Shown: one piece after another, positions 9,062 through 21,800 of the stretch
How positions within the stretch are numbered: position 1 is the first letter of the stretch
How the letters are laid out: each line of letters starts with the position of its first letter
From: Taeniopygia guttata
Lineage: Eukaryota; Chordata; Aves; Passeriformes; Estrildidae
DNA length: 64,000 bases
Reading direction: 5' to 3'
Assembly (NCBI RefSeq): GCF_048771995.1
Contig: NC_133063.1
Coordinates: 27,112,810 to 27,176,809, forward strand
Translations under genes and position numbers: made by a program
Notes under the pieces: generated by a model
Database searches by the model: none
Seen by the model: only the letters and a program-made list of their open reading frames with translations
Told to the model about the DNA's origin: nothing

Positions 9062-12000
9062 TTTTTTAAGAATTATATGGAGCTGCACTCAACTGGGACA
9101 CAGATTTTGCAGCATCAAATCTGCCATGTGGGAACTTTGTGTGTTTACATGGAGTCTGTGCTTCGTTGCCTAGAACCACTCTCCCCTGCTTTGTTGCAGT
9201 GCTGCTACATGAGTACACTTGTTTTCACCTCAAAAACGAGACAACTGCTAGTTCCCATATAAGCCCAATGGGAATGAATATCCTGAAGTTTGTGAAAGCT
9301 TCCCCAGCTCTGCAGAGATCACAGGGATCCTCCTGGAATCCTAGGTCAGCAGCCTGCAGTTCCCAGGAAGACCTGGATATGGCAGCTTTTTATCACTGGA
9401 GAGAGGGACAGCACCCAGCTCCAGCAGCAACAGAAGGGCTTTCACAAAGTCAGCTGGGGAAATATTCCAAGTTAGCGGTCTATCCCAACGGACTCCAGTG
9501 CTGGGTTTCCAGCCAAATTAAAAAGGACATAAGAGGGCTCTTGTTGAAGAAGAATCATCAGTACTCTTTGTATGTCCCTTCATTGAAGGAATACACCCTC
9601 CTCTGCTTTCAAGTAATGCAATCCTTCTCCCTTGCAGTTAGAAGTTCAGTGCCATCTATCCCAAATGTAAATTTTAATTTTTATATTCTATCTCAGCAGT
9701 CAGAAAGGCTCAGCACAGTCTACAGCCAAAATCTGTTTTCTGCAAAGAAAACGGGAAGAAAAAGAGCCAGAGCGCAAATAAGTAAAGATCAGATGTGGCA
9801 GAGGCCAGACCCTAAAGCATTTGTGGCACTGCACTACTGATGTGACAGAACAGAGTAAAATGTGACTGTGACACAGTAAATTTGTGCTTCTTTGTTCCAA
9901 TGGTTGCTACATCCAGAGGCTCTGGGGAAGGCTCAGCAGCACCATTTCCACCATAACAACCTAGTGTGAACAGCAAGTCCAGTGGAATAAACATGCACAG
10001 TGTTTAGATGGGCAGAGAAATCTCAAAATCGTGTGAGGTTTATTTAACATCATGTCCAAGAAAAGGTATCGCTGTGGAAATGCTGCACACAGTGCCACGT
10101 GAAAAAGCCCTGTAAGCCACAGTTCATTGCAGCTAAACTGCTTCTCACACAGCTGTTGTAATAAAAGCTGTGTGGTAAAGAAATACAGTGGAAACACTTT
10201 GAAGACCTTTTCCTGCATGGTAAAGTTTGGTTGCTATGGTGACTGTTACTTGATAAAACAATGATATCACCTTTTGTCTGTTTTTCACTCACACCTTTCA
10301 ACCAGCCCTGTTCACCCAAAACTCAGCTAAACATCAAGCTGTATTTTTTTACATTTGGTCTAAAACATCCTTGTCTTGCTGCTTGTCAAAGCCACAAAGC
10401 CAGCAGAGTGGTAAGCAACTTGTTCAAGCTACTTAAACAACTTTTAGATGCCAGTTCTGAACCTTCTGAACCAGGAAACAATGGGTAATACTTCAAATCT
10501 ATAGATGAGTCAAATTTACACTAGCACCAGCAAAATACATGTATTTCTTTTGGCTTTTCACAATGTCTTCAAGTCAGTGAAACAGCACGAGATAATACCT
10601 ACTCAACCTTAATCTCGTGGAAAGTAATTGGTGGTTTGATTGCATGTGCTGAAATGTCTCAAAAATCTGAAAAAACCAACACATTAGGATCTACTTTTAC
10701 ACCCTTTTACAATTTTAAAACTGCCTAAGTATCGTTACTTCAAGAGACATTTCACAGAACAAGTCACACTTGAAGAGCCACACACAGCAGCAACAGAAAA
10801 GGCAGAGCAAACACCTTGGTTTACTCTGGGAAATGAAGATGCACTGGGTTAATGACTATTACACACTAAAACAACTGAAGTTTTCTCCAGGGTGCTGCAT
10901 CTTCTGTTTGAACAGCAGATGAGAGACCTCAGAGCTGTACATGACAGGCTGCTAGGAACCCCGTGCCTCACAAGGGTGACTCCCCCGGCATCCCTCAGGT
11001 TCTATCGCTGACCATGCAGTTTGGTCAGAAAGAAGCGTCCACACTTGTTTCTCTTCAAAACTGATCGCACAGTTAGACAGTGAATAAGAGCTATACTGAA
11101 TCCTGAGGTGTTGTCCTAAGGGGATTTCCAGCACTACAGCACTTTCCTGACTGCTGGATGTGAAAAATCAGCCACTACAGGGCTTAATATGTCACAATAT
11201 TTTCAATATTGCATATGAACCACTCCTCTACCATGAGAACACATCAAAGCTGCAAACCAGGGATGGGACTGCATTTGATGTGACAGACATATTGAACATC
11301 CTACTGATGTAGGCATAGCCTGCTGCTGCCAGACAGTCTTCCAGAGTCCAAGGTCCAAACTGCCATGGAAGCAGACACACCAAACTCACACTGCTATTGT
11401 GCCCCAGGGGACCTCTGTGTATCCCAAGAAAGCACTTATCTGTGTATTTGGATGAGAAGGGGGAAGGAGAAGTGAGTGTTTTTCAGAGAACACAAATTCT
11501 GTGAGCCCCTGACTCACACTCTATTGGGCTGCAGAAGTCCACAGAGCTCCTTATCCCAACAGTTCCTCCTCCAAGTGGGTACTGCAAGCTGGGGCTGCAG
11601 AAAACACAGCCACTACACTTCATGTGCACAGAGAAAATGAGCAAGTATTCCCAGAAGAGGGAACAAGCCTATGATCTGAGGGCATGGCTCACTTCCACTA
11701 AGAAGTCAGCTGGGGAAATCCCTGACTGCTCCCCTTCCAGGGAAAAGCTCAGAATAAGTGTATTCAAGGCCTACAGCCTACAACATCTGCTAAAAACACT
11801 GTTTTCAGCGAAATTACTAATATGCTGGTAATAAAGGCTTTTGTTTGGTATTTTCACAATCAAAACACTCAGTGGACAGTTCCATAGTGGTTTTCAAGGG
11901 CTTTTTGTTTCAGGATGGCTGAATAGGAAAGGGCTAACTGGTATTCTCTGGTTTCAATGCTACCCCTTTAGACAACAGGGAATTCTGTCAGGGCCATAAA

Positions 12001-12920
12001 GGAAACTGTTTCTGTCAATTTGGCCTCCACTCCACGCATTGACACCATGTTTGGCACACTGTAATGTAAGCAAAGTCATGAGCACCTTACATTTTCCCTC
12101 CTGACCAGGCTCTTCCAGGTATGTCCAGGTTTCATGTGCTAGAAGTCTTCCCAGATTTTCCTGACCCTTGCTGATTTCACTGAAAATTCCTCAGTGCTGC
12201 AAACAAGAAGCTGCTCTTCTCTGGCCTGCCAAAAGTTGAATTTTCTGCCCCTGGCTTGGAGTGCACCCAGCTAACTCCCCTTCTTGTGAAAGCAACAGCT
12301 ACCCCCTCTCTGCCCTGGGGTCAAGAGCACCACAGCTCTTGCCAATTCTGAAGCAAAAGAGGAACAATGAGGTTTCTCCAAACGAAGAGGTGAGAAACTT
12401 TCCCACAGCCAGGCAGGGAACTCTTGCCATCCATAGGGCACATCTGCTTACTCATCAAAAGAGATCTGCTGGGGCAGATCCCTTCAAATCCTGGCTCCCC
12501 TTGAGGAGTGGGATGACCCGGTTCAGCCCAGCACCTGCCCCTGAGCTCTGCAGGCACAAAGCCCAGATGCAGCAGCGCCAGCGGCAGCCAGCCCAAGGGG
12601 ACAGAATTCCTGGCAGAGCTATCCATGCTAGAAGAGCAGCCCCAGGCCACGGGGGAGGGGAAGGGTAGGGAGGGAAGGCACTTCCTGCACGGTCCATAGT
12701 TATTCTGCAAGACCTCTGCTTTGAAGAGAAGGCACACATCTCCCATTCCACACTCCACTCCTACTCCTTCCCTGATATCCTCCTGTTGTAGGGAGCCCGG
12801 CACCACCCCTCACTCCCCTCTCTGACTTTTCCAGTTGAACAGGGTGACACATGATTGCTTTCCTAGGCATCTGACTCCTCTCAGGAGATAACAGCTGGAC
12901 ATTTACAAGGAATACAGACA

Positions 12921-12985
12921 AATTCTCTCTTCATCAGCTAACTTTAACTCTTCATCAGCTAATTCTCTCTTCATTCTCTTCATCT
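12921..12985. repeat. Short tandem repeat, about 20 bp unit, three copies
   Basis: The core CTCTTCATCAGCTAA occurs twice at an offset of 21 bases. A third copy starting at 12961 shares AATTCTCTCTTCAT with the first and then degenerates into further TTCTCTTCAT. It is a small imperfect minisatellite inside an MCC intron. Confidence 0.75.
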
Positions 12986-15900
12986 AAACTAACTTCTTAA
13001 ATCAGGCTGACATGCAGAATCCCCAGGCAAATTCGAAAGCACAATGCACGCTTGCCTCACTGGTCTGGCTTGGCCTGCTAAGGGAAACAACCAGAATATA
13101 ATAAATGTTTTAAAAAGGCAATAAAGCAACACTACACAAATGCCAAGAGAGCCACCCTCTTCAAATGCCATGTCTCCCTGGCTCACCTGCTGAAGCACCA
13201 CCTGAGCTTGCCAGCTCCCTCTGCACAGGAGGCCTTTCCCGACTGCTGAGGTGACAGAGGCTGCTTCAAAATCCACTTTGCTGGTGAAAAATACTGTACT
13301 GCTTTTTTTTGCTGATTGCCAAGATGCTCAGAACAGATCTCAAAAGCGGTAACACAGTACCACAGAGATGTGTTAACACCACACAGGCCAGGTGTGGTCC
13401 TGAAACAACATACTGGCAGCAAAAAGGAAGAACAGCCCTGGAGGGAGGCAGCACCGTGCCTACTACACTCACTGCTCAAACCTCCCATCCAGCTTTGCCA
13501 GCCCAGCCTGGAAGCTCTCCAGACCTGGAGCTATTTGGAGCTCCCTGTGATGATTATATCGACGTGCACAGCAGCTCAGCAGTTCAGATAACCACATGGT
13601 GGTAAGAACGACTTACTCCATGTCAAAAATAGCAAAGAAGACAAATTATGGTTGTCTGTGAGGCATATGGTAAAAATAGTTACTCAAGTGCTTCTAAGGA
13701 ATCTGTCCCTGCTATCACCATGAGTCATTTCTCTTCTTGTGAGAAGGTTTCTCTTAGTGGGACTCTCCAGAGGGATTTCCAGAGACTGGCCATGCCTTCT
13801 GAAATCCCCCTGGAAGACAAGGGGAAACCACAGCAGGATACTTGCCTCGTGGATGACTGCAAGCCATTCTAATGTCTGGCTTTCAAATGCCTCAGAGCTT
13901 CTTATCTCCTCATTTAACTGATGTGGTAATTGGAGAACAGAAAAAAGCAAACACTGACAGAAAGCAGCTGAAGATGCATCAGTAGGTCCAGGACAAAAAC
14001 CTCTGTCTCTTCCCCTACTTTTACCCACTGCATGTTTGTCCTGTACCTTGGTCAAAGAAAAGTCTAAAGAGTAATTTTAAAAATGAATGGATATGATGTG
14101 TTTTAGGCATTTCTATTTCCATTTCTGAGACAGCCTTACTGTGCTCAGCATAGACCTGAATTTCAATGATGAAATTTACTGACTGCTGCTATCATGAAAC
14201 TAAGGTCAGCCCTTGAAAATTTGCAAGCTTACAGCGCCATCACATGGAGTTTATGAAAATTTAAAATAAAGAAAGGTGGCTTGATTTCTCTCTCACTGAC
14301 GTTGTGTCAGGAAGTAGTCACTGCCATGCCTTGGCCGAGTTTTCTATTGAAATGTTTGCTCTCTGAGGAGAAGTTTGTCATGAAACACAGTTGCGGTCTT
14401 CAGACAGGGATAAAGGACGTAAGAGTGCAACAAACATTGCACTGTCTCAATAGACACCAGGAAGTTATGGCAATAACTTGTAATGCATTTACCTGCATTA
14501 ATGCATAACCTGGTATGTGTCTACTGAGTTACAAACTCATACAGGTCACGCATATTGCTCCTTGCCCCAGCAGAAGAGATCAAACCAGTAAGGAAGAGAA
14601 CTCATTTAAGGTCTTTCCTCAGGGCTGCACCACGTGTCTGATTCTGGGGTATTCAACCGAATTTTGTCTTATAAAACTGGCCTCTGGCACAATCATCAAG
14701 GTGTCAACGCAGGCCATGAGGCTGCTGAGAACACATTCCTACCCTCTCAAGAGTAAGATATTTCCTGCCAAGAAGCCTGTTTATGGATGTGTCAGACGCA
14801 AGAAAGAAGAGACTTTGTGCCCATTAAAGCATTTCATTATTCCATTAAGAAAAGAGAGAGGGAAAACCAAAACTGTTAAAGGCTCTGGCAGAAAGTGTTT
14901 ACATTTGGCTGGAATAGGATATGTCTGAATTAGTAAGCTTAGCCTGCAACACCAGAAATTGGTATAACAGATGTAGCTTTAACTGCATAGGACTTTAAGA
15001 TAATTTACATTTCTCCCAGTTAGCATAGTGACCATGTAAAAGACAAGTGAATTCTGTAAAAAGCTGGTAACAGGGGTTTTAATACTGAGCACTACTACAG
15101 GAAATCCTGAGTTGCTCTAGAACAAATATGTTATGACCCAACTGCTTCTGTCTTGAATTTCTGCTGATGGGCACTAACAACAAAGGTTTCACAACAACGC
15201 TACTGGATTCCAGATTTACAAAAATAGCCACATCTGCAGAGAGAAGCCAGACTGGCTCTGTGGATGAGATTGTTCTGCTGTATGGCCATTTTCAGACTTT
15301 GAGCAAATAAATGCTTCCAAACGATACCAAAACCCAAACTCCAACTATGCCCTGCTGTTTTATTTGGGTTACACTCTGTTTCAGTTAACAGAGAAGAACC
15401 TGAGAATTTAACAGCAGCAGAAGGACAGAATGGGGAAGTAGCAGAGGGGGGAGCACCCAGAGCTTTAGTCTCTGTAATGATGGGATAAAGAGGGGACAGG
15501 AAGCAGGGCCTGCTGATTGATATCACACACTCTGATAAACAGATTCAAAAACCAGTGGATTTCTGCAGCTATTGTCCCCTGAACCAGTGTCTACTGCCTG
15601 GAGAAACAATAGGGAGGACCAATTGCTGGACGTATGGACCAATTGTAACCAGTCCTGAAACACTCCTGAATGCTGGCATTTAGATACTGCTCTGGACCCT
15701 AGAGCATGACAGGCACTTGTTTCACCTTTCCTCCCACCTCCCCTCTTCAGCAAACACAGCTACTGGGACTAATGCCTTAAATTATGTATTCTGGTCCTAC
15801 TTCTTGGCAGGTGAAGAGGATGCACTCGCAGAGGAGAAAGGACTTCGATCATTTTTAGAATTCTTTTGTGGATTTGTGATGGACTAAATATCACTGTGAT

Positions 15901-17624
15901 ATCTGAGGGCTCATTTATCCATAGCAGCAGTTAGCAATTTCTGGTATTTTCTGTGGCTAAACAAGCTTTCTCCATGTGCTAGACAGACCTTCAACTGACT
16001 TGCAGAGACAAGACTTCAGGGTAAGGAGGGCTAAGCATGCAGCCTGGTCTGGCTGGCACACTGATTAGGGAGAAAAATACCCTGTTCACACAGCTTGCAG
16101 GAACTGTGCTTGAGCCCCACTGGCAGCAGCAATCACATTTAGTACAGCTGTATTTCCATTACACAGAAAGCCTTCACAATTTATGTACAGTTTAATCCGA
16201 TTATTTTTCTTCTCCATTTCTGCCTGACAAACTGTACTTGCGAGGCCCTTGGCTAGAAATCCATGCTAATCAACTTAAGGCCTAGTAGATAAAGCAAAGT
16301 TGTTTTCTCTATGTTGTCAGCAAACCACATTTCATGACTATACTCAAACCTCTGCTAACTAAGGTCATTGGCATCTTCTCAAAATCCAGGAGCAAATAAC
16401 AAGAGCTGGAAGAGCAGCAGCTTGAGTGAAGGGAGAAAATGCTGGTGGAGCAGCTCACACCAGTGAGCAATGTGGGGATACAGGAGAGGCCAATGGCTCT
16501 CTGCAACGTTTATATAAATTACTTTGCTGATGGGCTTTATCCACATACAAATGACAGTTTTAATTATTTTACCCACAGAATTTTGTTCCCTGCATCATGC
16601 AAACTAAGTACTCAGCAACTGCCAGACTACTAAGCAAATGGTATGAGATGTATTGATTCTGCAGTGGTAATGATCTTACATTTTTACATAATGCCCTTAA
16701 GTGTCCCTAGGCACAGCACATGTTACACCTATGAAAAAAAGCACCTCAGGAATGAAAGACCACGGCTGCCTGAAAGGACATTTCACCATCAAAGAAGGTG
16801 CACCAGTAAAGCAAAACACACTCTTCCCAGCCAAAATTCTTAGCAGCATTTTGGACAGGTTCTAAATATAAGAGCCAGATTAGATACCAGACAGCCATTT
16901 CTTGGTAAAAGTGAAACAAGTATTGAAACAATTATCAAAACTATGAATTTCTTTGTCATTAAGCATACCAAATACCTGGTGAAGGAAAAGCTGCTGCACA
17001 AACAAATATCTAGCTAATGTATAACTATACTGAAAGCTTAGGCTTAAAACCTGGCTGTTGATAAAAGCTGTCTGTCAAGACATCAATTTTCTCTCCCATT
17101 GGAAAGCTAATACCTCACACAATGTCATTTGTAATTGAACTGTGGCTCCACTTACATACTCAAGAGGCAAATGGAGCATCTGAGTCATCAAAATGCCTGC
17201 AATTCCTACTCCCCCCCAAGTTCTAGCCTGCAGCCAGCCTTCTTAACCAAAGATCACACTTCAAATCCTGTCTTTGCTAAACATTTTCTTTATACACAAG
17301 GAATGTGTCATGTCACTGTTTTATGTCCCATACTCTTGCCCGGTAGTGGTCATTACTGCCATTTTGAGAGTTTCTTTTATTTCTAAAATTCAACTGAATT
17401 CTGGAGAACCTCAAGGAGAATGGAGTTGAGCACCACGTGAAAGCAGCTAAAGAACAACAGCAGGAGAGAGTGGAAAATTAGAAGGACTTTGATAGTTTTC
17501 CTTCTCACAGGACCAATCTGTGATCATTCTTCAAACCACTTGAGGGTTAGAGTGAAGGCTCAGAAATACTTTTCCCTGGACCTACAGGCCAAGTCCTGAC
17601 CCTGGTGAGGGAAGCTGTGCTTAC

Positions 17625-17722
17625 CTTCTGAGTGCATTTGTCAGCTCAGCAGTCAGTTCACTCTCATTGTACGGTCTCAGCTCAGCAAGTGTTAGCGGTG
17701 TTGCAGTGCCATCACTGCACTC
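17625..17722 (-). CDS. MCC: MCC coding exon 13 (diverged linker)
   Basis: The acceptor CCTTCTCAG and donor AGAAG/GTAAGC flank 98 nt. The exon starts in phase 0 and ends two bases into an Arg codon. It encodes ECSDGTATPLTLAELRPYNE followed by SELTAELTNALR. The central LAEL and the final TNA.RR match mammalian MCC as I recall it, but the first dozen residues and the RPYNES segment differ, and the exon is one codon shorter. It is a flexible linker between the coiled coil of exon 12 and the C-terminal coil, window residues about 636-668. The exon was found from phase and splice-site logic because it is too short and diverged to stand out as an open frame. Confidence 0.93.
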
Positions 17723-18665
17723 CTGAGAAGGAGGAAAAGCCACTTGATAAGAAATTACCAAACATCTTAATGAGAAAATTCTGAAAGCCTCTTAGTTCAG
17801 TGTACCTTTAAAATTAAGGTGAAATAGACAACACAGTGGTACAGCAACACGGCAGTGTATCATCATACCAAGAAATGGACTAAACAGATGAATACTTCAC
17901 AAATGCCTCTAAATGTTTTTAAACCACCACAACCCATTGACTTGCAGAATTCTGCTACTGTGTACAAAACTGCTACTACCTTCCTTGTATTTCTTTTGAC
18001 ACAACACATAAAACAAAGAGGCACTGGGATCAAGAAATTCAGATGATGTATTGCCAGGAACAAGGAAGTAAGACTTCATGTCTTGGTTTTTGTTTTTAAA
18101 CACATAATTGACATTTTCTGGGGATACACCACTAAAATAAGACAAAGTTTTCCAAGGTATTTATTTTTTTAATGCAAATTATTACTGCAAATGCAGAAAT
18201 CTGTTTATTCTGAATTATTTTGCATTAAGGGAGAAGAGTCATCATTCTCAAATTATTACAATCTGACTTGGAGAAAGAGATTGTCATTACAATGCTCTAA
18301 ATGCTGCATAGAAATGAGTGGTCATGTTTTCATATTTTGTGTTTATGGGAGAATGGCATTTTGCTTAGACTCCCTTCCAGTGTTTCCAGTGAGTGGCAAC
18401 AGGCAAAACACATGCTCAGCCACAGCAAGTTGTATGTCTGGCAAGACTGGCCTTGTGGTAGTCCTCAAAGCACCCTTATTTTAGCCTATGCTTAACACCA
18501 ATTCTGCAAAGTCCTCAAGTGAGGAACCACCTCACAACTGCGGAAGAGAGAGATCTGCATACAGACACAATAAGAGCATGATTAACATGCTAAAGACTGC
18601 AATAGGGATGGGAAAGGTTTAATTAATCCTGTTTACAACTTTGGAAATGTAGCTCGACTCCTGAC
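17723..18665 (-). other. MCC intron between coding exons 12 and 13
   Basis: This 943-bp intron has a GTCAGG donor. I see no gene or recognised repeat inside it. Confidence 0.9.
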
Positions 18666-18872
18666 CTTGCCCAGTTTGTCTCTGCTTCCACTGCTGGTTG
18701 AGCTGAGAGACCTCATTCTCTGCTCTTTTTGTTCTTCCACTTCAGACTTCAAGTGCTCAATATGGACGAGGTAGGCCTGCTCCTGGGCCTCTCGAGTGCT
18801 CAGCTTCAATTCCAAAGCCTTCTTCTCCTTCTCCAGCAGGTAAAGCTGTGCCTTGAGCTCTGCCATCTCTTC
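18666..18872 (-). CDS. MCC: MCC coding exon 12 (coiled coil)
   Basis: The acceptor TTTCTTCAATAG and donor GGCAAG/GTCAGG flank 207 nt, exactly 69 codons in phase 0. The product begins EEMAELKAQLYLLEKEKKAL and continues through STREAQEQAYLVHIEHLKSE, a long heptad-rich coil. It then becomes Ser-rich in RSLSSTSSGSRDKLGK, a likely phosphorylated linker. Window residues are about 567-635. The donor has C at +3 but keeps A at +4 and G at +5. The coil matches mammalian MCC closely. Confidence 0.97.
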
Positions 18873-21800
18873 CTATTGAAGAAACATTGTATTATTGCAT
18901 GCTGCTTCACGGGACTAGGTACCTAAAGGAAGATGACGTTAAACAAGATTTTCATCCACTCTTATAGCCTCAGTGTTCTTTTAACTGAAGAAACTATCAA
19001 CATCCAGATAACTTTTTATAATCACATTGCAGATTTGTCCAAGACCCATATATCTTCAGTCTGAGTATGATGAGCCGTGCCACCCCTTTATAATCTTCAG
19101 GAATAAGCTCAGAAGCAAAATTAGAATTAGACTATCAGAGATCTGAGAGAATTGCCACAGCTGCTGAAATGTCTCTGGTTCTACTTTGTCCTTCAGCAAC
19201 TATTGTCTTAAAAGCAGAATTGTATGACTTTGTCAAACATCTCCCTAAAAGCAAGATTTCAGTTTCTTATTGATATGCAAGAATTAATCTCATTACAGTG
19301 GAAGAGGTTTGAGAGACCAGGACCTATTCAATACCTTCTAATACCAGCCTCTGTGGTAAAATGAGTTATGTCAGAAAGATCAGCTGAGTATGGCCCCATC
19401 AGATGTCCATTTATAATTTCCCTCCCCTAGGTGGCCAGAAGCCCAAGTACACACAACTTGAGTTTAACAGAAAAATGCACTAATTTATTTTCTTCCCTAA
19501 ACACAACCCACAGCAGATGGACACTGGTACTTGACAGAAAGAAGCTCAATTCTGAGAGCTCCTTCTTGCATCTAACAGGGCTGTCACCTATTGTAACACA
19601 ATGTCTGCTGCCTAGGGACAGACCTCTGTTTTAACATCTGTCTGACAGTGGCTGGGCAGAAGTTTAAGAGCAGGGCATGAGTGCAATGACCCTTCTTTTA
19701 AGCACATGCTCTAAGACTCCTTTGAAAGGAATAACTCTTGGGTTATTCCTGAACTAGAAGGCTCTTTGTGATTAACAACACTTCAGAAATGTTTCTTGTA
19801 CAGAATGCCTAGTTATTTTCTATACCCAGAAAAACCCAATATCCACAAAACCTTTGAGATAGTACTAATAAATAATTTACATTATGTGCTTAAAATCACC
19901 ACTAAACTAACAAAAGATGGCCAAAACAAAACAAACAAACAAAAAACCTCAACCCAGAATCATGTTTCCACTGTTTAGCTTGCCTTGCCCTAGGTCACTT
20001 AATGGGTTCATGTGGACATTTTCTGTATTACATTTTCTCTTCTTCACTGTGTAAACACCTCTGAAAGACAGAAGTTTCTTGTTGTGTGGCCAGTCTTGGA
20101 ACAAGTCACTATTTATTAAAAAAACCCCAAAAAACAAACAAACAAACAAAAAAACACCAAACAAAAAAACCCCAACCCTAATCACAAAAATAACAGAGGC
20201 ATCTTGCTTTATTGTTCAAAAATAATGCTGTTCATATTTTAGCCATTGTTAACAAATGTGATACAAAACTAAATCTTTACATGTATTTAGACAAAGTTTT
20301 TATGTTGAAGATTCCCAGAATCTAAGTTCCTACCAAAAATTTACTGTCTGGATTAAGAGTAAGCCACGCACACAGGTGTATCACAGTTACAACCATCACT
20401 GGCTTATTCAGAACCATGCAAAAATAAAATCCATATCTTAAAAACCCTGAGAGACTTGGAAAGGTTTGTATGAGCTTTAACGTCATTGATTTATTCATCT
20501 GTGTGTTTGTGAACTGAAGGTTAGAAGCACATGCAGTTTCACTCAATGTGGTTTACACAAATTTAGTTGTTAGGCAAACTCACCCTTAATTGCCTCTGTC
20601 AACAGTAAAAAATGTGAACAATACTGATAAATAATGATGGGGAAATTTTGTTACAGGAGTTGAACTGGATAGTCTGATATACTCAAGTATATGCATTTAA
20701 CTTCTTAAGTCTCTACTTCTAAAGCCATTAATCTACTTAGACTTCTTAGTGAAGGCTGAGAAGTAATTTGAACAGAGTATTTTGACACTTGTATGAATAA
20801 AAGATACTTTCGGCTGTCCATGTGGCACGGTCACGACAAGATCTTTCTTGGCTAGAGGATGAAGCTAGGCAAATTCAGTCCAGAAATAAGGGACATTTAT
20901 TTCCTAAAATAAAAAGGTGAATTTATCCACTACAACAATGAATCCGTGGAACTGGTTTTTCTCATAATGCAAAGATTTTGACTTATTTTATTTTCATAAT
21001 TTTAATATATCCAAATTCAATATAAATTTGACAATCAGTGTTTAACTCCTTTGTTTATGAAGACAGTAAGATTAGATCATCATATATGAATTCACCAGTT
21101 TGCATCCTGTCCCAGAAGACATATCATGCACCTCCTGTATGTTACTTTTCTCATGTCAAAACAATGTGACTTGGAAGTAAAGAAGCAAAAAAACCCCAAA
21201 AAACGGGAAAAGTTAAAAAGTTTGTGTCAGCCAGTGTCTTACAGAGGCTCACAGAGAAGGAACAGGAGGGAACGGAAAGGCTGATGATGGCTAAAAATTC
21301 AAACTGCAGTAGAGGATTGTGGTATAGACCCATGCGATGTGTGAGGCAGCGTGGTAGCAGCCATTTTGGGAAAATTCAAGTAGCTCAGGTTTACTTAGAG
21401 AGTCAATTGCAGCAATTTTTCCCATGAAAATATGTTTTCTAAAGACTGCATCTAAATTTAATTGAAGTGACAGCGCCACCTTTGTCCATTTACTGTTTCC
21501 CTTTTCTTCCAGTTACAGGTTGCTGTGAAGCACTTTTGCAGTTTAACACACCTGCATCTTCAGAGTGTGAGCACAAGTCGCATTCACTAAATGAAACCCT
21601 GAAGGAGGAGGGAGGTAGCAAGTGCCCCTCTTCTAGGGGACTGCAGCACAAGCTTCAGGTATCAAATGCAGCAGTTGTTTTGGGACTAATTAATTTAATA
21701 TTGAGGGATATTTTATACTTGCAGTCATACTGTAATCCTGATTTTGGGCAAAAACTTGAATGAAAAATAAAACATTCTGATTCAAAATAATCAGAGATAC

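Larger units (their letters stand above)
8359..17624 (-). other. MCC intron between coding exons 13 and 14 (9.3 kb)
   Basis: This is the largest intron in the window. It contains a purine tract at 9018-9061, a plus-strand open frame of 233 codons at 9139-9840 without recognisable domains, a comparatively GC-rich block around 12250-12820 with overlapping long open frames on both strands, and a three-copy tandem repeat of about 20 bp at 12921-12985. I could not identify any CR1 fragment or RNA gene in it. The rest is featureless AT-rich sequence. Confidence 0.85.
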
